Origin: Shewanella indica
GTDB lineage: Bacteria; Pseudomonadota; Gammaproteobacteria; Enterobacterales; Shewanellaceae
Assembly: GCF_002836975.1 (NCBI RefSeq)
Contig: NZ_NIJK01000038.1
Span: forward strand, 49,830-113,829
Length of the DNA: 64,000 nt
Reading direction: 5' to 3'
The translations under genes and the position numbers were made by a program. The notes beneath the pieces are model-generated. The model saw only the letters and a program-made list of their open reading frames with translations, did not search any database and had not been told where the DNA came from. Within the stretch, counting starts at the first letter, position 1. Each line of letters opens with the position of its first letter. Positions 39,159-48,778 of the stretch are shown one piece after another.

Positions 39159-40307
39159 ATGTATTTTCTCGACGCCGCGACTGCGCAGCAGATAGTGGAT
39201 CGCACCATGAATATCATCGACCACAATATCAATGTGATGAACAGTCAAGGGGTGATCCTCGGCTCCGGCGACAAGCAGCGGCTCAACAGTGTCCATGAAG
39301 GCGCCCTTTTGGCCATAGCCCAAAACCGCACTGTAGTGATAGATGAAGGCAGTCGCCACAGCCTGCACGGCGTCAAACCCGGGATCAACCTGCCGCTGCA
39401 CTACCACGGCAAGATAATCGGCGTTGTCGGCATTACCGGTAATCCGGCAGAGCTGCTGCACTATGGCGAGCTATTGAAAATGACCGCCGAAATGATGGTC
39501 GAGCAAGCCAACTCTCTCGAGCTGGATCTCTGGCATAAACGCCAGCGGGAAGAATTTATTCTGCAACTGCTGAAACGGGACAATTATAGCGAAAGCGATT
39601 TTTGTGCCTGGGCCGCCCAGCTGCAGATAGATCTGCAAAAACCCAGAGTTGCTGCCGTGATAGAGCTCGCCAAAGGCGAAAGCAAGGCCACAGATCTCAA
39701 GGAGATCCAACGCTTGCTCGAGTACCCCCAAAGGGACAACCTGGTGGCCATGACCGCCATGGATCAGTTGGTGATCCTCAAACCCGCCTTTCTCGATGGT
39801 CGCAGTTGGGATCCGGCGCTTGAGGATCTGCGAATCGAGAAACTGCTTGCCCGTTTGCCGGCCGACACCCAGGGCCGGCTCAAAATCGCGCTGGGGCATT
39901 TCTTCCCCGGTGAAGGCGGTATTAGGCGCTCATTTCATACCGCGCTGGAAACCCTGAGATTGGGAAAGAAACGGGCGCCGGAAAAGACCAAATACCTCTA
40001 TCAGGATCACGCGCTGGCGGTATTGCTGGCCGGACTGGTCGATAGCTGGCGCGGTCAGGAGCTGGCAGCGCCTTTTCGCAAACTGCAGCAGCATGACAAA
40101 AAGGGCCTGCTGACCCGCACTCTCAGCGCCTATCTGCAACACTTCGGCGACCAACAACAGTGTGCCAAGGCACTGTTTATTCATCGTAATACCCTGAGAT
40201 ACCGCCTGGAGCGTATCAGTGAAATCACCGGCATAGAGCTGCAAAGCCTGGATGGATTGCTGCAACTCTACCTGGGGGAAGTCCTCAGCCACCTGGAACA
40301 CAAATAA
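39159..40307 (+). CDS. cdaR: CdaR-family transcriptional regulator
   Basis: This 382-residue protein resembles the sugar-diacid regulator CdaR. The N-terminal putative sugar-diacid recognition domain (about 1-135) has RTMNIIDHNINVMNSQGVILGSGD. The C-terminal PucR-type helix-turn-helix reads KALFIHRNTLRYRLERISEITG. In E. coli CdaR activates glucarate, galactarate and glycerate genes. Here it is followed by a GntP permease and a glycerate kinase, so glycerate (or a precursor) is the likely inducer. The ATG at 39159 has an AGAGG site; an upstream ATG at 39129 is possible. Confidence 0.88.
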   Translation: MYFLDAATAQQIVDRTMNIIDHNINVMNSQGVILGSGDKQRLNSVHEGALLAIAQNRTVVIDEGSRHSLHGVKPGINLPLHYHGKIIGVVGITGNPAELLHYGELLKMTAEMMVEQANSLELDLWHKRQREEFILQLLKRDNYSESDFCAWAAQLQIDLQKPRVAAVIELAKGESKATDLKEIQRLLEYPQRDNLVAMTAMDQLVILKPAFLDGRSWDPALEDLRIEKLLARLPADTQGRLKIALGHFFPGEGGIRRSFHTALETLRLGKKRAPEKTKYLYQDHALAVLLAGLVDSWRGQELAAPFRKLQQHDKKGLLTRTLSAYLQHFGDQQQCAKALFIHRNTLRYRLERISEITGIELQSLDGLLQLYLGEVLSHLEHK

Positions 40308-40462
40308 TTGTGCACACGCACAAAAAACTCCCATCTTTCAGGGGGGAATTCCGTATTTTCCCCTAAAGCCATCACGGCGCGGCAACTGGGATAATAATCG
40401 CCAGCCCGCCTTCGCGCCGGCGCCCCAACCCTACACAAATAACGACCCAATAAGGGACACTT

Positions 40463-41821
40463 ATGAGCCTGGTACTAGTACTATTGGCGGTGATCATCTT
40501 TATTGTCATCGCCACCTCAACATTTAAACTACACCCTTTCTTGACGCTGCTGCTGGCGTCATTTATCGCCGCCTTCGGATTCGGCCTGCCCGCCGGGGAA
40601 ATCGCCAAAACCATCAGTGGTGGTTTTGGAGGTATTCTTGGTTACATAGGGCTGGTGATAGTCCTGGGAACCATCATAGGCACAGTGCTGGAAAAGAGCG
40701 GCGCGGCCATCACCATGGCCGATGTGGTCATCAAGGTGCTCGGGCAGCGTTTCCCGACCCTGACCATGTCCATCATAGGTTATATCGTTTCCATCCCGGT
40801 GTTTTGTGACTCGGGCTTTGTGATCCTCAACAGCCTGAAACAGTCGCTGGCCAACAGAATGCAGGTTTCCAGCGTTGCCATGAGTGTAGCCCTGGCCACC
40901 GGCCTCTACGCTACCCATACCTTTGTGCCGCCCACTCCCGGCCCGATTGCCGCCGCCGGTAACCTGCAACTGGAAGCCAGCCTGGGTCTGGTGATTGCCG
41001 TCGGCATCCTGGTTTCTGCCGTTGCCGCCTTCGCCGGTTTGCTCTGGGCCAACCGCTTTATGAACACCGAGCCGGATGGCGAAGGCGCCGAAGAGCTCAA
41101 GGCTTCTGCCGAAGAATTTGAAACACTCAAGGCTGCTTATGGCAAGCTGCCAAGCCCCTTGGCGGCGTTCTCACCTATTTTTGTTCCTATTTTGCTGATC
41201 TGCCTTGGCTCTATCGCCGCCTTCCCCTCCAAGCCCATGGGTGAAGGCATGTTGTTCAGCCTGTTCCATTTCCTCGGCCAACCGCTCAATGCCTTGATGA
41301 TAGGCCTGGGGCTATCACTCTTGCTGCTCAAGGGCGACAACAAGGTCAAAGAGTTTTCCGATCGTATCTCACAGGGCTTGGCTGTTGCCGCCCCCATACT
41401 GCTGATCACCGGGGCCGGCGGTGCTTTTGGCGCTGTGATCAAAGCCACGCCTATCGGTGACTTTATCGGTACTTCACTGTCAGCTCTGGGTATAGGTATC
41501 TTTATGCCCTTCCTGGTGGCGGCGGCACTGAAGTCGGCTCAAGGCTCCTCCACAGTGGCGCTGGTAGCCACTTCGGCTCTGGTGGCCCCCATGTTGGGTG
41601 ATATCGGCCTTGGCAGCGAAATGGGCCGGGTGCTGACCGTCATGGCCATAGGCGCCGGAGCCATGACAGTGTCCCACGCCAACGACAGCTTCTTCTGGGT
41701 AGTCACTCAGTTTAGCCGTATGAGCGTAGCCCAGGCCTATCGGGCTCAGACTATGGCGACCCTAATTCAGGGGATCACCGCCATCATCTTCGTCTGGCTG
41801 CTTAGCCTGGTTCTGCTCTAA
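40463..41821 (+). CDS. GntP-family permease, probably for glycerate
   Basis: This 452-residue inner membrane transporter has about 12 hydrophobic segments and GntP-family features: IPVFCDSGFVIL, ATHTFVPPTPGPIAAAG and TVSHANDSFFWVV. The family imports gluconate and related sugar acids by proton symport. Placement between cdaR and a glycerate kinase points to glycerate. It is separated from the kinase by a stem-loop and is probably in the same operon. Confidence 0.9.
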   Translation: MSLVLVLLAVIIFIVIATSTFKLHPFLTLLLASFIAAFGFGLPAGEIAKTISGGFGGILGYIGLVIVLGTIIGTVLEKSGAAITMADVVIKVLGQRFPTLTMSIIGYIVSIPVFCDSGFVILNSLKQSLANRMQVSSVAMSVALATGLYATHTFVPPTPGPIAAAGNLQLEASLGLVIAVGILVSAVAAFAGLLWANRFMNTEPDGEGAEELKASAEEFETLKAAYGKLPSPLAAFSPIFVPILLICLGSIAAFPSKPMGEGMLFSLFHFLGQPLNALMIGLGLSLLLLKGDNKVKEFSDRISQGLAVAAPILLITGAGGAFGAVIKATPIGDFIGTSLSALGIGIFMPFLVAAALKSAQGSSTVALVATSALVAPMLGDIGLGSEMGRVLTVMAIGAGAMTVSHANDSFFWVVTQFSRMSVAQAYRAQTMATLIQGITAIIFVWLLSLVLL

Positions 41822-41835
41822 ACTCTTCCCTTGCT

Positions 41836-41856
41836 GCTGCCGGTTTCACCGGCAGC
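41836..41856 (+). other. Intercistronic hairpin between permease and kinase genes
   Basis: GCTGCCGGT / ACCGGCAGC with a TTC loop lies 14 bases past the permease stop and has no T tract. It may stabilise the upstream message or reduce kinase expression. Confidence 0.5.
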
Positions 41857-41875
41857 CCGTTGTACAGGAAATCAG

Positions 41876-43039
41876 ATGAAAATAGTGATAGCACCGGATT
41901 CCTTCAAGGAAAGCCTGAGCGCCCTCGAAGTGGCCAATGAAATTGAAGCAGGCTTTAAATACAGGCTGCCGGATGCCGAGTACCTCAAAGTGCCGGTGGC
42001 CGACGGCGGCGAAGGCACAGTGCAATCTATGGTCGATGCGACCAACGGTCACCTGGTCGAGCTTGAAGTCTGTGGCCCACTCGGACAAGCTGTGAAGGCC
42101 CATTACGGCATTCTGGGTACAGAGGGTGGCACCCATAGCACCCGAACTGCAGTTATCGAAATGGCGGCCGCCTCCGGGCTGCATCATGTCAGCCCGGCGC
42201 TTCGCAATCCAAGGCTCACCACCAGTTACGGCACCGGCGAGCTGATTGTCGATGCCATGGAGCGTGGCATTCGCCACTTCATCATAGGCCTTGGCGGCAG
42301 TGCCACCAATGATGGCGGCGCTGGTATGGCCAAGGCGCTGGGCGCCAAACTATTGGATAGTACCGGGCTGGAGATAAGCCCGGGCGGGGCGGCGCTTGCG
42401 GCCCTGGCAACACTGGACTGCAGCCAACTGCATCCGGCGCTCACTGACTGCCATTTTGAAGTGGCCTGTGATGTGGACAACCCTTTATGTGGCGAGCGCG
42501 GCGCTTCGGCGGTATTCGGACCGCAAAAGGGAGCCACAGAGGAAATGGTCACCGAGCTTGACGCCGCGCTCGGCCACTTTGCCGATATCCTGGTTCAGAG
42601 CGGCTTTGAAGATAAGCGCCTGCAAAGTGGTGCCGGCGCCGCCGGTGGCATGGGACTTGGGGTGATGGCATTTCTGGACGCCGAGCTGCGCCCAGGTATC
42701 GACATAGTCATGCAGGCTGTGGGGCTGGATGCCAAACTCGAAGGCGCTGCACTGGTTATCACCGGCGAGGGACGCATTGATGGACAAACCATCTATGGCA
42801 AGACACCCATGGGAGTTTTGCGCCTGGCAAAGGCGCGCAACATTCCCGTGATTGGTATTGCCGGCTGTTTGGGAGCTGGCTCAGAGCTGGTGTTGGAGCA
42901 GGGAATGAGCGCCATTTTTGATATCATTCCCTCGGCCTGCGACTTGTCCAAGGCGCTGGCCGAAGCCAGAGCCAATCTGCAGCGTACCTCGAGCAATATC
43001 GCCGCTCTGCTGGCTCTGCAACTGAATAACGCCAATTGA
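41876..43039 (+). CDS. glxK: Glycerate kinase
   Basis: This 387-residue enzyme of the GarK/GlxK family phosphorylates D-glycerate, feeding lower glycolysis. The start MKIVIAPDSFKESLSALEVA, the PVADGGEGTVQSM segment, GLGGSATNDGGAGMAKALGAKLLD and the C-terminal ITGEGRIDGQTIYGKTPMGV are diagnostic. The ATG at 41876 has an AGGAAA site; an upstream extension of the frame is not supported. It completes the regulator-permease-kinase module. Confidence 0.95.
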   Translation: MKIVIAPDSFKESLSALEVANEIEAGFKYRLPDAEYLKVPVADGGEGTVQSMVDATNGHLVELEVCGPLGQAVKAHYGILGTEGGTHSTRTAVIEMAAASGLHHVSPALRNPRLTTSYGTGELIVDAMERGIRHFIIGLGGSATNDGGAGMAKALGAKLLDSTGLEISPGGAALAALATLDCSQLHPALTDCHFEVACDVDNPLCGERGASAVFGPQKGATEEMVTELDAALGHFADILVQSGFEDKRLQSGAGAAGGMGLGVMAFLDAELRPGIDIVMQAVGLDAKLEGAALVITGEGRIDGQTIYGKTPMGVLRLAKARNIPVIGIAGCLGAGSELVLEQGMSAIFDIIPSACDLSKALAEARANLQRTSSNIAALLALQLNNAN

Positions 43040-43179
43040 TTTTTCGCGGGTCAACCTCTGTGGCCCGCCGCTTTTTCGCTTCAGTTTCAACTTGTCTGAC
43101 CGCAATCCTTGCAGTAAAGTGAGCTGCCATTTCAAGACCTGTGCAGACACAGGCAGATACAGTGTGAGACCAAAGCCCA

Positions 43180-44826
43180 ATGACCGCCAGCAAGCAACGC
43201 CAGGCCACCGCCTCAGAAAACTCTCTGATGCGTATCTTTACCATGCCCGAAGCACCGGAATCGACCCTGAGCCGCATAGAGCAGGCATTGTCTCAAGATC
43301 TCGCCGGTTTCCTGACCCAGAATATCGCCGCGCTGGAAAAGCCCCTGAGTGAAATCGAAAAGGATTTCCAGGCCTTTGAAATCCCGCGTCAACCCAGATT
43401 TGTTTCTGACTACACAGAAGAGATGATGCAGAATTTGGTGGCGCATTCAGTACACACCGCCGCCCCCAGCTTTATCGGCCATATGACATCGGCGCTGCCC
43501 TACTTCGTGTTGCCCTTGTCGAAAATGATGGTGGGCCTGAATCAGAATCTGGTCAAAATCGAAACCTCCAAGGCCTTCACTCCCTTGGAGCGGCAGGTGC
43601 TGGGGATGATGCATCACCTCATTTATGGCGAAACCACCGACTTCTATCACCGGTGGATGCATAGCGCCAATCATGCTCTGGGAGCCTTCTGCTCCGGCGG
43701 CACTGTGGCCAATATCACAGCCCTATGGATTGCCCGCAACCAACTGCTCAAGGCTGACGGCCAATTTCGCGGTATCAACCGCGAAGGCTTAGGCGCGGCG
43801 CTCTGCCACTACGGTTGGAAGGGCCTGGCGATACTGGTGTCCGAGCGCGGCCATTACTCCCTGGGCAAAGCCGCCGATCTGTTGGGCATTGGCCGGGATA
43901 ACATAGTTTCAATCGCGACCGATGCCAACAATAAGGTCGATATCGACGCCATGCGCGAGGCGGCCACCAAGCTGGCCCGGCAGGGCATCCGAGTCATGGC
44001 GATTATCGGCGTTGCCGGCACCACAGAAACCGGTAACATAGATCCTCTACCTGAGCTGGCCGAGTTGGCAACCGAGCTCAATTGCCACTTTCATGTTGAT
44101 GCCGCTTGGGGCGGAGCCAGCTTGTTATCCAGCAAATATCGCCATCTGCTCAAAGGGATAGAACTGGCAGACTCAGTGACCATAGATGCCCATAAACAGA
44201 TGTATGTTCCTATGGGGGCCGGTATGGTGCTGTTCAAACAGCCTGAACTGGCGCGGGCGATAGTGCATCATGCCGAATATATTTTGCGTAAAGGTTCCAA
44301 GGATTTGGGCAGCCAGACTCTGGAAGGTTCCCGTCCCGGAATGGCCATGCTGGTGCATGCCTGCATGCAGATAATCGGCAAGGAAGGCTATGAAATACTG
44401 ATCAATAATTCGCTTGAAAAGGCCCGCTTCTTTGCCGGCTTGATTGAGCAACACAGCGAATTTGAACTGGTGAGTGCGCCCGAGTTATGTCTGCTCACCT
44501 ACCGTTGGTGCCCCTCTTGGGCACAAACTGCTCTGAGCCGGCAATTGGCCCAGGGCAATCTTGAAAAGGTCAAAGAGATCAATGGTATTCTTGATGACCT
44601 CACTCGTGCCATCCAGAAGAAACAACGTGAACAAGGCAAGTCTTTTGTGTCCCGCACCCGGATCCAACCCGCCCGTTATCACAGAGAAACCGTGACTGTA
44701 TTCCGGGTGGTGCTGGCCAACCCGCTGACCACAGACACCATACTGGCAGATGTATTAAACGAACAAACTGAGCTGGCAGCTTCTGAAACCGGGCTACTGC
44801 AGGTGTTAAAGCAAGCCTGCAACTAA
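43180..44826 (+). CDS. panP: PanP pyridoxal-dependent aspartate decarboxylase
   Basis: PanP (548 residues) is a group II PLP decarboxylase that makes beta-alanine from aspartate for pantothenate synthesis in Shewanella and Vibrio, which use it in place of PanD. The cofactor lysine lies in DSVTIDAHKQMYVPMGAG, with FHVDAAWGG and GAFCSGGTVANITALW upstream. Length fits PanP. It is often annotated as glutamate decarboxylase; the context beside the glycerate module matches S. oneidensis as recalled. A GGGCG / CGCCC stem 11 bases past the stop could be a weak terminator. Confidence 0.88.
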   Translation: MTASKQRQATASENSLMRIFTMPEAPESTLSRIEQALSQDLAGFLTQNIAALEKPLSEIEKDFQAFEIPRQPRFVSDYTEEMMQNLVAHSVHTAAPSFIGHMTSALPYFVLPLSKMMVGLNQNLVKIETSKAFTPLERQVLGMMHHLIYGETTDFYHRWMHSANHALGAFCSGGTVANITALWIARNQLLKADGQFRGINREGLGAALCHYGWKGLAILVSERGHYSLGKAADLLGIGRDNIVSIATDANNKVDIDAMREAATKLARQGIRVMAIIGVAGTTETGNIDPLPELAELATELNCHFHVDAAWGGASLLSSKYRHLLKGIELADSVTIDAHKQMYVPMGAGMVLFKQPELARAIVHHAEYILRKGSKDLGSQTLEGSRPGMAMLVHACMQIIGKEGYEILINNSLEKARFFAGLIEQHSEFELVSAPELCLLTYRWCPSWAQTALSRQLAQGNLEKVKEINGILDDLTRAIQKKQREQGKSFVSRTRIQPARYHRETVTVFRVVLANPLTTDTILADVLNEQTELAASETGLLQVLKQACN

Positions 44827-45061
44827 ACATTTATTGAGGGCGATGCCGAGTCACGCCCTGCATGCCGTTTTCCCGCGCCCGTACACTTTTAAGCAGCCCC
44901 ACTATCATATCGGTGGCATTCAAGGGCGCATCTGCGGCAAATCCTTAATCTCTATCTTGCCGCTCTGGGTTGACTTGAAAACTGCCGCTTAAATGAACAC
45001 AGGCAATAAACTCTTTACTCTTCTAAAAATAAACATGTTTACTGCAAGTGCACTCATCTAA
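44827..45061. other. Non-coding stretch between panP and the MITE fragment
   Basis: This stretch holds a small stem-loop (about 44838-44859) and otherwise shows no gene, RNA or clear promoter. With the MITE fragment and a further 28 bases it makes up a gap of about 400 bases between panP and the next gene. Confidence 0.5.
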
Positions 45062-45194
45062 GGAAGGTGTGAACAAGTCCCATGTGTGCTGTGGGTCGGC
45101 TTACGGGCCTGGATGCAAGGCGTGGTTCGCAGCAAATGGCCCTAGTCCTTTGCAAGAAACTCAACATAGCAGACAGGTCTGTAAGCCACACCTG
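45062..45194 (+). mobile_element. Truncated IS5-type MITE
   Basis: The stretch starts with GGAAGGTGTGAACAAGTCCC preceded by CTAA, the expected target site. It runs parallel to the reverse complement of 63930 down to about 63797, with roughly nine in ten bases the same. The match ends near 45194 and the opposite terminal repeat is absent, so about half the element is lost. Confidence 0.8.
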
Positions 45195-45222
45195 GATTGC
45201 CCACTGCTTATATTTCACCTTC

Positions 45223-45858
45223 TCATACCACGGGCTTTCTCAGGCTCCACTCAATCAACTTTGCTCTGATCAACCGTTGCGAAAACTGCTGCGGATCAAG
45301 CACCCAATTGGTGGCAATTTCCCTAACGTTCGCGTCATCCGGATAACATCCCCCTGTAGATAAACCATTAATATAACAACGTTTAGCGGCTTGTACCTCT
45401 GCCTCCGTGGGTTCACCCGCCGAGATGTAGCTTTGGTCATATTCATAAAGCCCGTCATGATACACGGCATATTTTCTTGTTACCTGACCGTCTTCCGCCA
45501 TAAACCAAAAATTGTATATACCTCCCTGATGGTCACCGAAGCCATAAGTTTTTCCAAATCTCTGGCTTAACCTAGCGGCGAATTCTGAAAGGTTGCGTAG
45601 GCATTCATCCAGCATTTCCATACTGTCCCTGAGGCCATACTGGCGAAACGGCAAGCCCCAACCACCAAGGTAGATAAGCCCATCAAGATCCGCGACAACC
45701 AGATGTGAAGTTTTCCAGATAAGCTTCAGATCGCCTGCAGAACCAAAATCGCTGATGGACCTGATATCCGCCTCTCCCTTTAGCTGGTCAACGATTCCAT
45801 CCAGATCTGTGCTTTCTACGACCAACCAAATCATATTGCGATACATCGAAACACTCAT
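45223..45858 (-). CDS. Orphan protein of unknown function
   Basis: I do not recognise this 211-residue protein. It has no signal peptide or membrane segment and is acidic and rich in aromatics. Its central part (LVVADLDGLIYLGGWGLPFRQYGLRD) and a tyrosine-rich stretch (YAVYHDGLYEYDQSYISAGEPTEAE) look like a compact alpha/beta domain. The general look, and its lone position next to a mobile-element fragment, recall orphan immunity proteins, but no toxin gene is adjacent. The assignment is therefore only a suggestion. The frame is intact with a plausible upstream AT-rich promoter zone. Confidence 0.7.
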   Translation of the reverse strand: MSVSMYRNMIWLVVESTDLDGIVDQLKGEADIRSISDFGSAGDLKLIWKTSHLVVADLDGLIYLGGWGLPFRQYGLRDSMEMLDECLRNLSEFAARLSQRFGKTYGFGDHQGGIYNFWFMAEDGQVTRKYAVYHDGLYEYDQSYISAGEPTEAEVQAAKRCYINGLSTGGCYPDDANVREIATNWVLDPQQFSQRLIRAKLIEWSLRKPVV

Positions 45859-46053
45859 TTTTATTCCCTTAAATATCTGAAGGTTTGAAAATTCAGTAGT
45901 CCACGGACTTTAGTGACTCAACAATGGGCCGGAACAGTAACAAAACCAAGAGACAAAACAAAGGGACAAAACAAAGAGATTAAAACCGAGATATTAAAAT
46001 TGATCCCCCCATAACTCTTGGTAGATTGCTGGCCGGAGTGCCACGATGAATTC

Positions 46054-46086
46054 AAAAAAAGTGCCTGATTTTTCCATCAGGCACTT
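46054..46086 (-). terminator. Terminator after the Ig-like lipoprotein gene
   Basis: On the minus strand AAGTGCCTGAT / ATCAGGCACTT is followed by seven T, 31 bases past the stop. Confidence 0.9.
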
Positions 46087-46116
46087 GGGTCGCTTATCAG
46101 AGAGTTATCTGTTCCC

Positions 46117-48558
46117 TTAATGAATAACCACGGGAATACTGGGCAGGATGGTAGAGACTCCATTAGGGGTGGTGATTTCAATCAGCAGACTTCCGGCATC
46201 GGCTTGGTCGGCACCTTTCACCATCACACTATACTCCAATGCGCTATTTTGATTGGTTGAGAGTACAGTAAAGTTACCCTTACTCGCCAAACTACCTGCT
46301 GAGGTGCTGAAAGTGATACTCGTCCCGGATGGCAAGGGTTGATTATGAAGATCCCCGACAATGATTGATACCGCACCAACGGATTTACCTATGATATCCA
46401 AGGTCTGGTTGTCATTGAGGCCGTCACAAACATCCACTTGGTTCTTATCATCAATACAGCTATCCGTAATTTCAGGAGTTGAAGCAACCGGGTCACTACC
46501 CGACATCACCAATACAATAGAAGCCCTGACATTGAGCGACTTGTCGGTTGCTGAGCACCCTTCGTGAGGATTATTACTGTCATCAAGCCGGCAAAGACTA
46601 CCGTTATAGACGCCATCCGCCCCATCAAAGCTACCGCTATTATTAAAGTCCACAAAAGTCTCTAACTCTCCACCGGTTAGCGCTCTGTCATACATATCAT
46701 CTTCATTATGGTCGACGAAGGCTTCCGATAAATCAAAGGGACGGCCGGAAACATCTGGTTTACTCTTGAAGTCGCTCCATTCATCAAGGTCGAATCGTCC
46801 ATTACCATTGAGATCCGGGAACGACTCTTCTCCAATTGCCGTGGCCAAAATAGTTACCCGTCCGCCATAGGGTTGACCAAGGTTATCCAGGGAGGGTTGT
46901 TCTCCCCCCCCAAGGGTGTTGCCTGTAGGGCGAGGGTTTTGGCTGGTCCAGGTCACGGTACAAGCACCGGCTGCTGTTGTGCATGAAGACTCAATGACGC
47001 CACCTTCTGTGGTAAAGCTAACTGCAGTGCCATCCGGAACCGGGTTGTTGAAAGCATCTGCCAACCTGGCAGTCACTTTGACTTCAACGCCATCATAATT
47101 CCAACCTTCCGGGTTATAGTTATCAGCAGAAAGAGAGAAGGAGTCCTGATCCGGAAGGCCGGTCGAAATCACCAATTGGCTGGACTGGGACGAAATCAAT
47201 GGCAAACTGCCATCCACTTCAGCGGTTACCCTGACTGAAGTCGATACGGTTCCTGAATTAATCACAGTTTGGGCTATCCCTTGTGCATTAGTCGTCGCGA
47301 AAACAGGATCTATCTCTATACCACCGACGTCTGTATTGAGGGAAAAATTAACTCTTTGATTACTTACAGGATTATTGTTCTTATCCAGCACTTTAAATCT
47401 AACAGTTGACGATTCCGCACCACCCGTGCCTTTTAAGCGGATAGTTTGCGGAGTCGCATCCATGAAAAAGATACTGCCCACACTCGCCGGTAACACATTG
47501 ACCACAGCTTTGGCCGTCAGTGATTTGCCTCCGACATTAGCACTGATATTGATAGTATCATCACCGACACAGCCTTTGGCGAGATAAGTGCTGGTAGCGA
47601 CACCATTAACTGCAATAACAGGTGAACTGATTTCCGCTTCCAAAGGCGTTTTACCGGCACAGACTGAAGTAAACATAACTTCGGCAGGCTCGACAAAAGG
47701 ATTACCGTTATCATCCTGCAATGTCACGCTGACACTCGCTGTACCACCAGCAGAGACAACGGCTGGTGCCACAGCTGCCACCCCATCCTGAAATGGCGAG
47801 CCGCTGCCCATAAACACATTGGTTGCACCGACTTTAAATACCAGGGATGTCTCTTCACCGGACAGTAAAGTCGCGGTTGCAATCCCGGCTCCAGGCTGAG
47901 TACCGGCCAAGATCTGAACATAGGCCTTACCATTATCTGTGGCCGCCGTATCTATGGGGATTTCCCCCCTGTCACTGGTAAACTTGACAATGGTCTGTTT
48001 GGAAATCCCGGTGACATTGGCCACCAAATAGCCCGGCGTTAATGAGGTGATCGCTTCCAAAGGGGTTGTACTGTCAGGATTAGCAACAAGCACCAAGGAT
48101 ATCTGAGCTCCCCCGGTATCGGCGCCACCATCACCTTTGGTATTGAATGAGACTTGAGCTTCAGCACCATCGCCACTGCCAGGAGTATACCGGGCTGTTA
48201 CAGTCCCCGAACCCAACTTATCGCCGGGCAAGAGATCTATTCGCACTACACCTTGTGCATCCGAAACCCCACTGTCGGAAGCCAATACACCTTGACCTTC
48301 AACAGCAAAGACAATTCTTCCGCCCTGGAATGGCACAGCGTTTTTGCTCAACGTAGCAACCAGTTTCCCCGGTACGGCATTGGAGACTTCCGATAAAGGC
48401 TCACCATTGGCATCGGTTAACTTGAGACTGATGGTATAAGTATCTGTAGGCACAGTCGGCGTTGTGCCATCTCCACCGTCGGAAATACTGCCACCACCAC
48501 AGGCAAATAAAAGAAAACTACATATTAGAGTGAAGCAAAACTTAAACGCTGACTTCAT
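46117..48558 (-). CDS. Large lipoprotein with Ig-like repeats and calcium-type motifs
   Basis: This 813-residue protein has a lipobox LFAC (lipidated cysteine at residue 20) and a Gly/Thr-rich linker. It then has a series of about seven bacterial Ig-like (Big-1 / invasin type) domains, seen as repeated units of DANGEPL, GTVTARYT, QGVVRIDLL or GIAQTVINSG. A central insert carries three Asp-rich loops (DLNGNGRFDLDEW, DHNEDDMYDRA, DFNNSGSFDGADG) of the EF-hand or dockerin kind, with cysteine pairs nearby. Display on the outer membrane surface and a role in adhesion or structure are inferred. The ATG at 48558 has a GGGAG site. It stands alone with its own terminator. Confidence 0.82.
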   Translation of the reverse strand: MKSAFKFCFTLICSFLLFACGGGSISDGGDGTTPTVPTDTYTISLKLTDANGEPLSEVSNAVPGKLVATLSKNAVPFQGGRIVFAVEGQGVLASDSGVSDAQGVVRIDLLPGDKLGSGTVTARYTPGSGDGAEAQVSFNTKGDGGADTGGAQISLVLVANPDSTTPLEAITSLTPGYLVANVTGISKQTIVKFTSDRGEIPIDTAATDNGKAYVQILAGTQPGAGIATATLLSGEETSLVFKVGATNVFMGSGSPFQDGVAAVAPAVVSAGGTASVSVTLQDDNGNPFVEPAEVMFTSVCAGKTPLEAEISSPVIAVNGVATSTYLAKGCVGDDTINISANVGGKSLTAKAVVNVLPASVGSIFFMDATPQTIRLKGTGGAESSTVRFKVLDKNNNPVSNQRVNFSLNTDVGGIEIDPVFATTNAQGIAQTVINSGTVSTSVRVTAEVDGSLPLISSQSSQLVISTGLPDQDSFSLSADNYNPEGWNYDGVEVKVTARLADAFNNPVPDGTAVSFTTEGGVIESSCTTAAGACTVTWTSQNPRPTGNTLGGGEQPSLDNLGQPYGGRVTILATAIGEESFPDLNGNGRFDLDEWSDFKSKPDVSGRPFDLSEAFVDHNEDDMYDRALTGGELETFVDFNNSGSFDGADGVYNGSLCRLDDSNNPHEGCSATDKSLNVRASIVLVMSGSDPVASTPEITDSCIDDKNQVDVCDGLNDNQTLDIIGKSVGAVSIIVGDLHNQPLPSGTSITFSTSAGSLASKGNFTVLSTNQNSALEYSVMVKGADQADAGSLLIEITTPNGVSTILPSIPVVIH

Positions 48559-48778
48559 TGTCAGACTCCCCATTACTCAATAATCACAAATTACATTCAT
48601 GTGTATTACTTATAGAGCAACATTGTATAATTTTCAGTAAACATCTCCACAACATGTGAGCATAACTGGCAATTATCAATATCAATATTTAACCTGCATG
48701 CCATTTCCTCAAGAGAGCTTTCTTGCTAGGCTTTAGTGCGCCAAATTACAAAAGTACAAGAATTAAACAGGAAAATTT

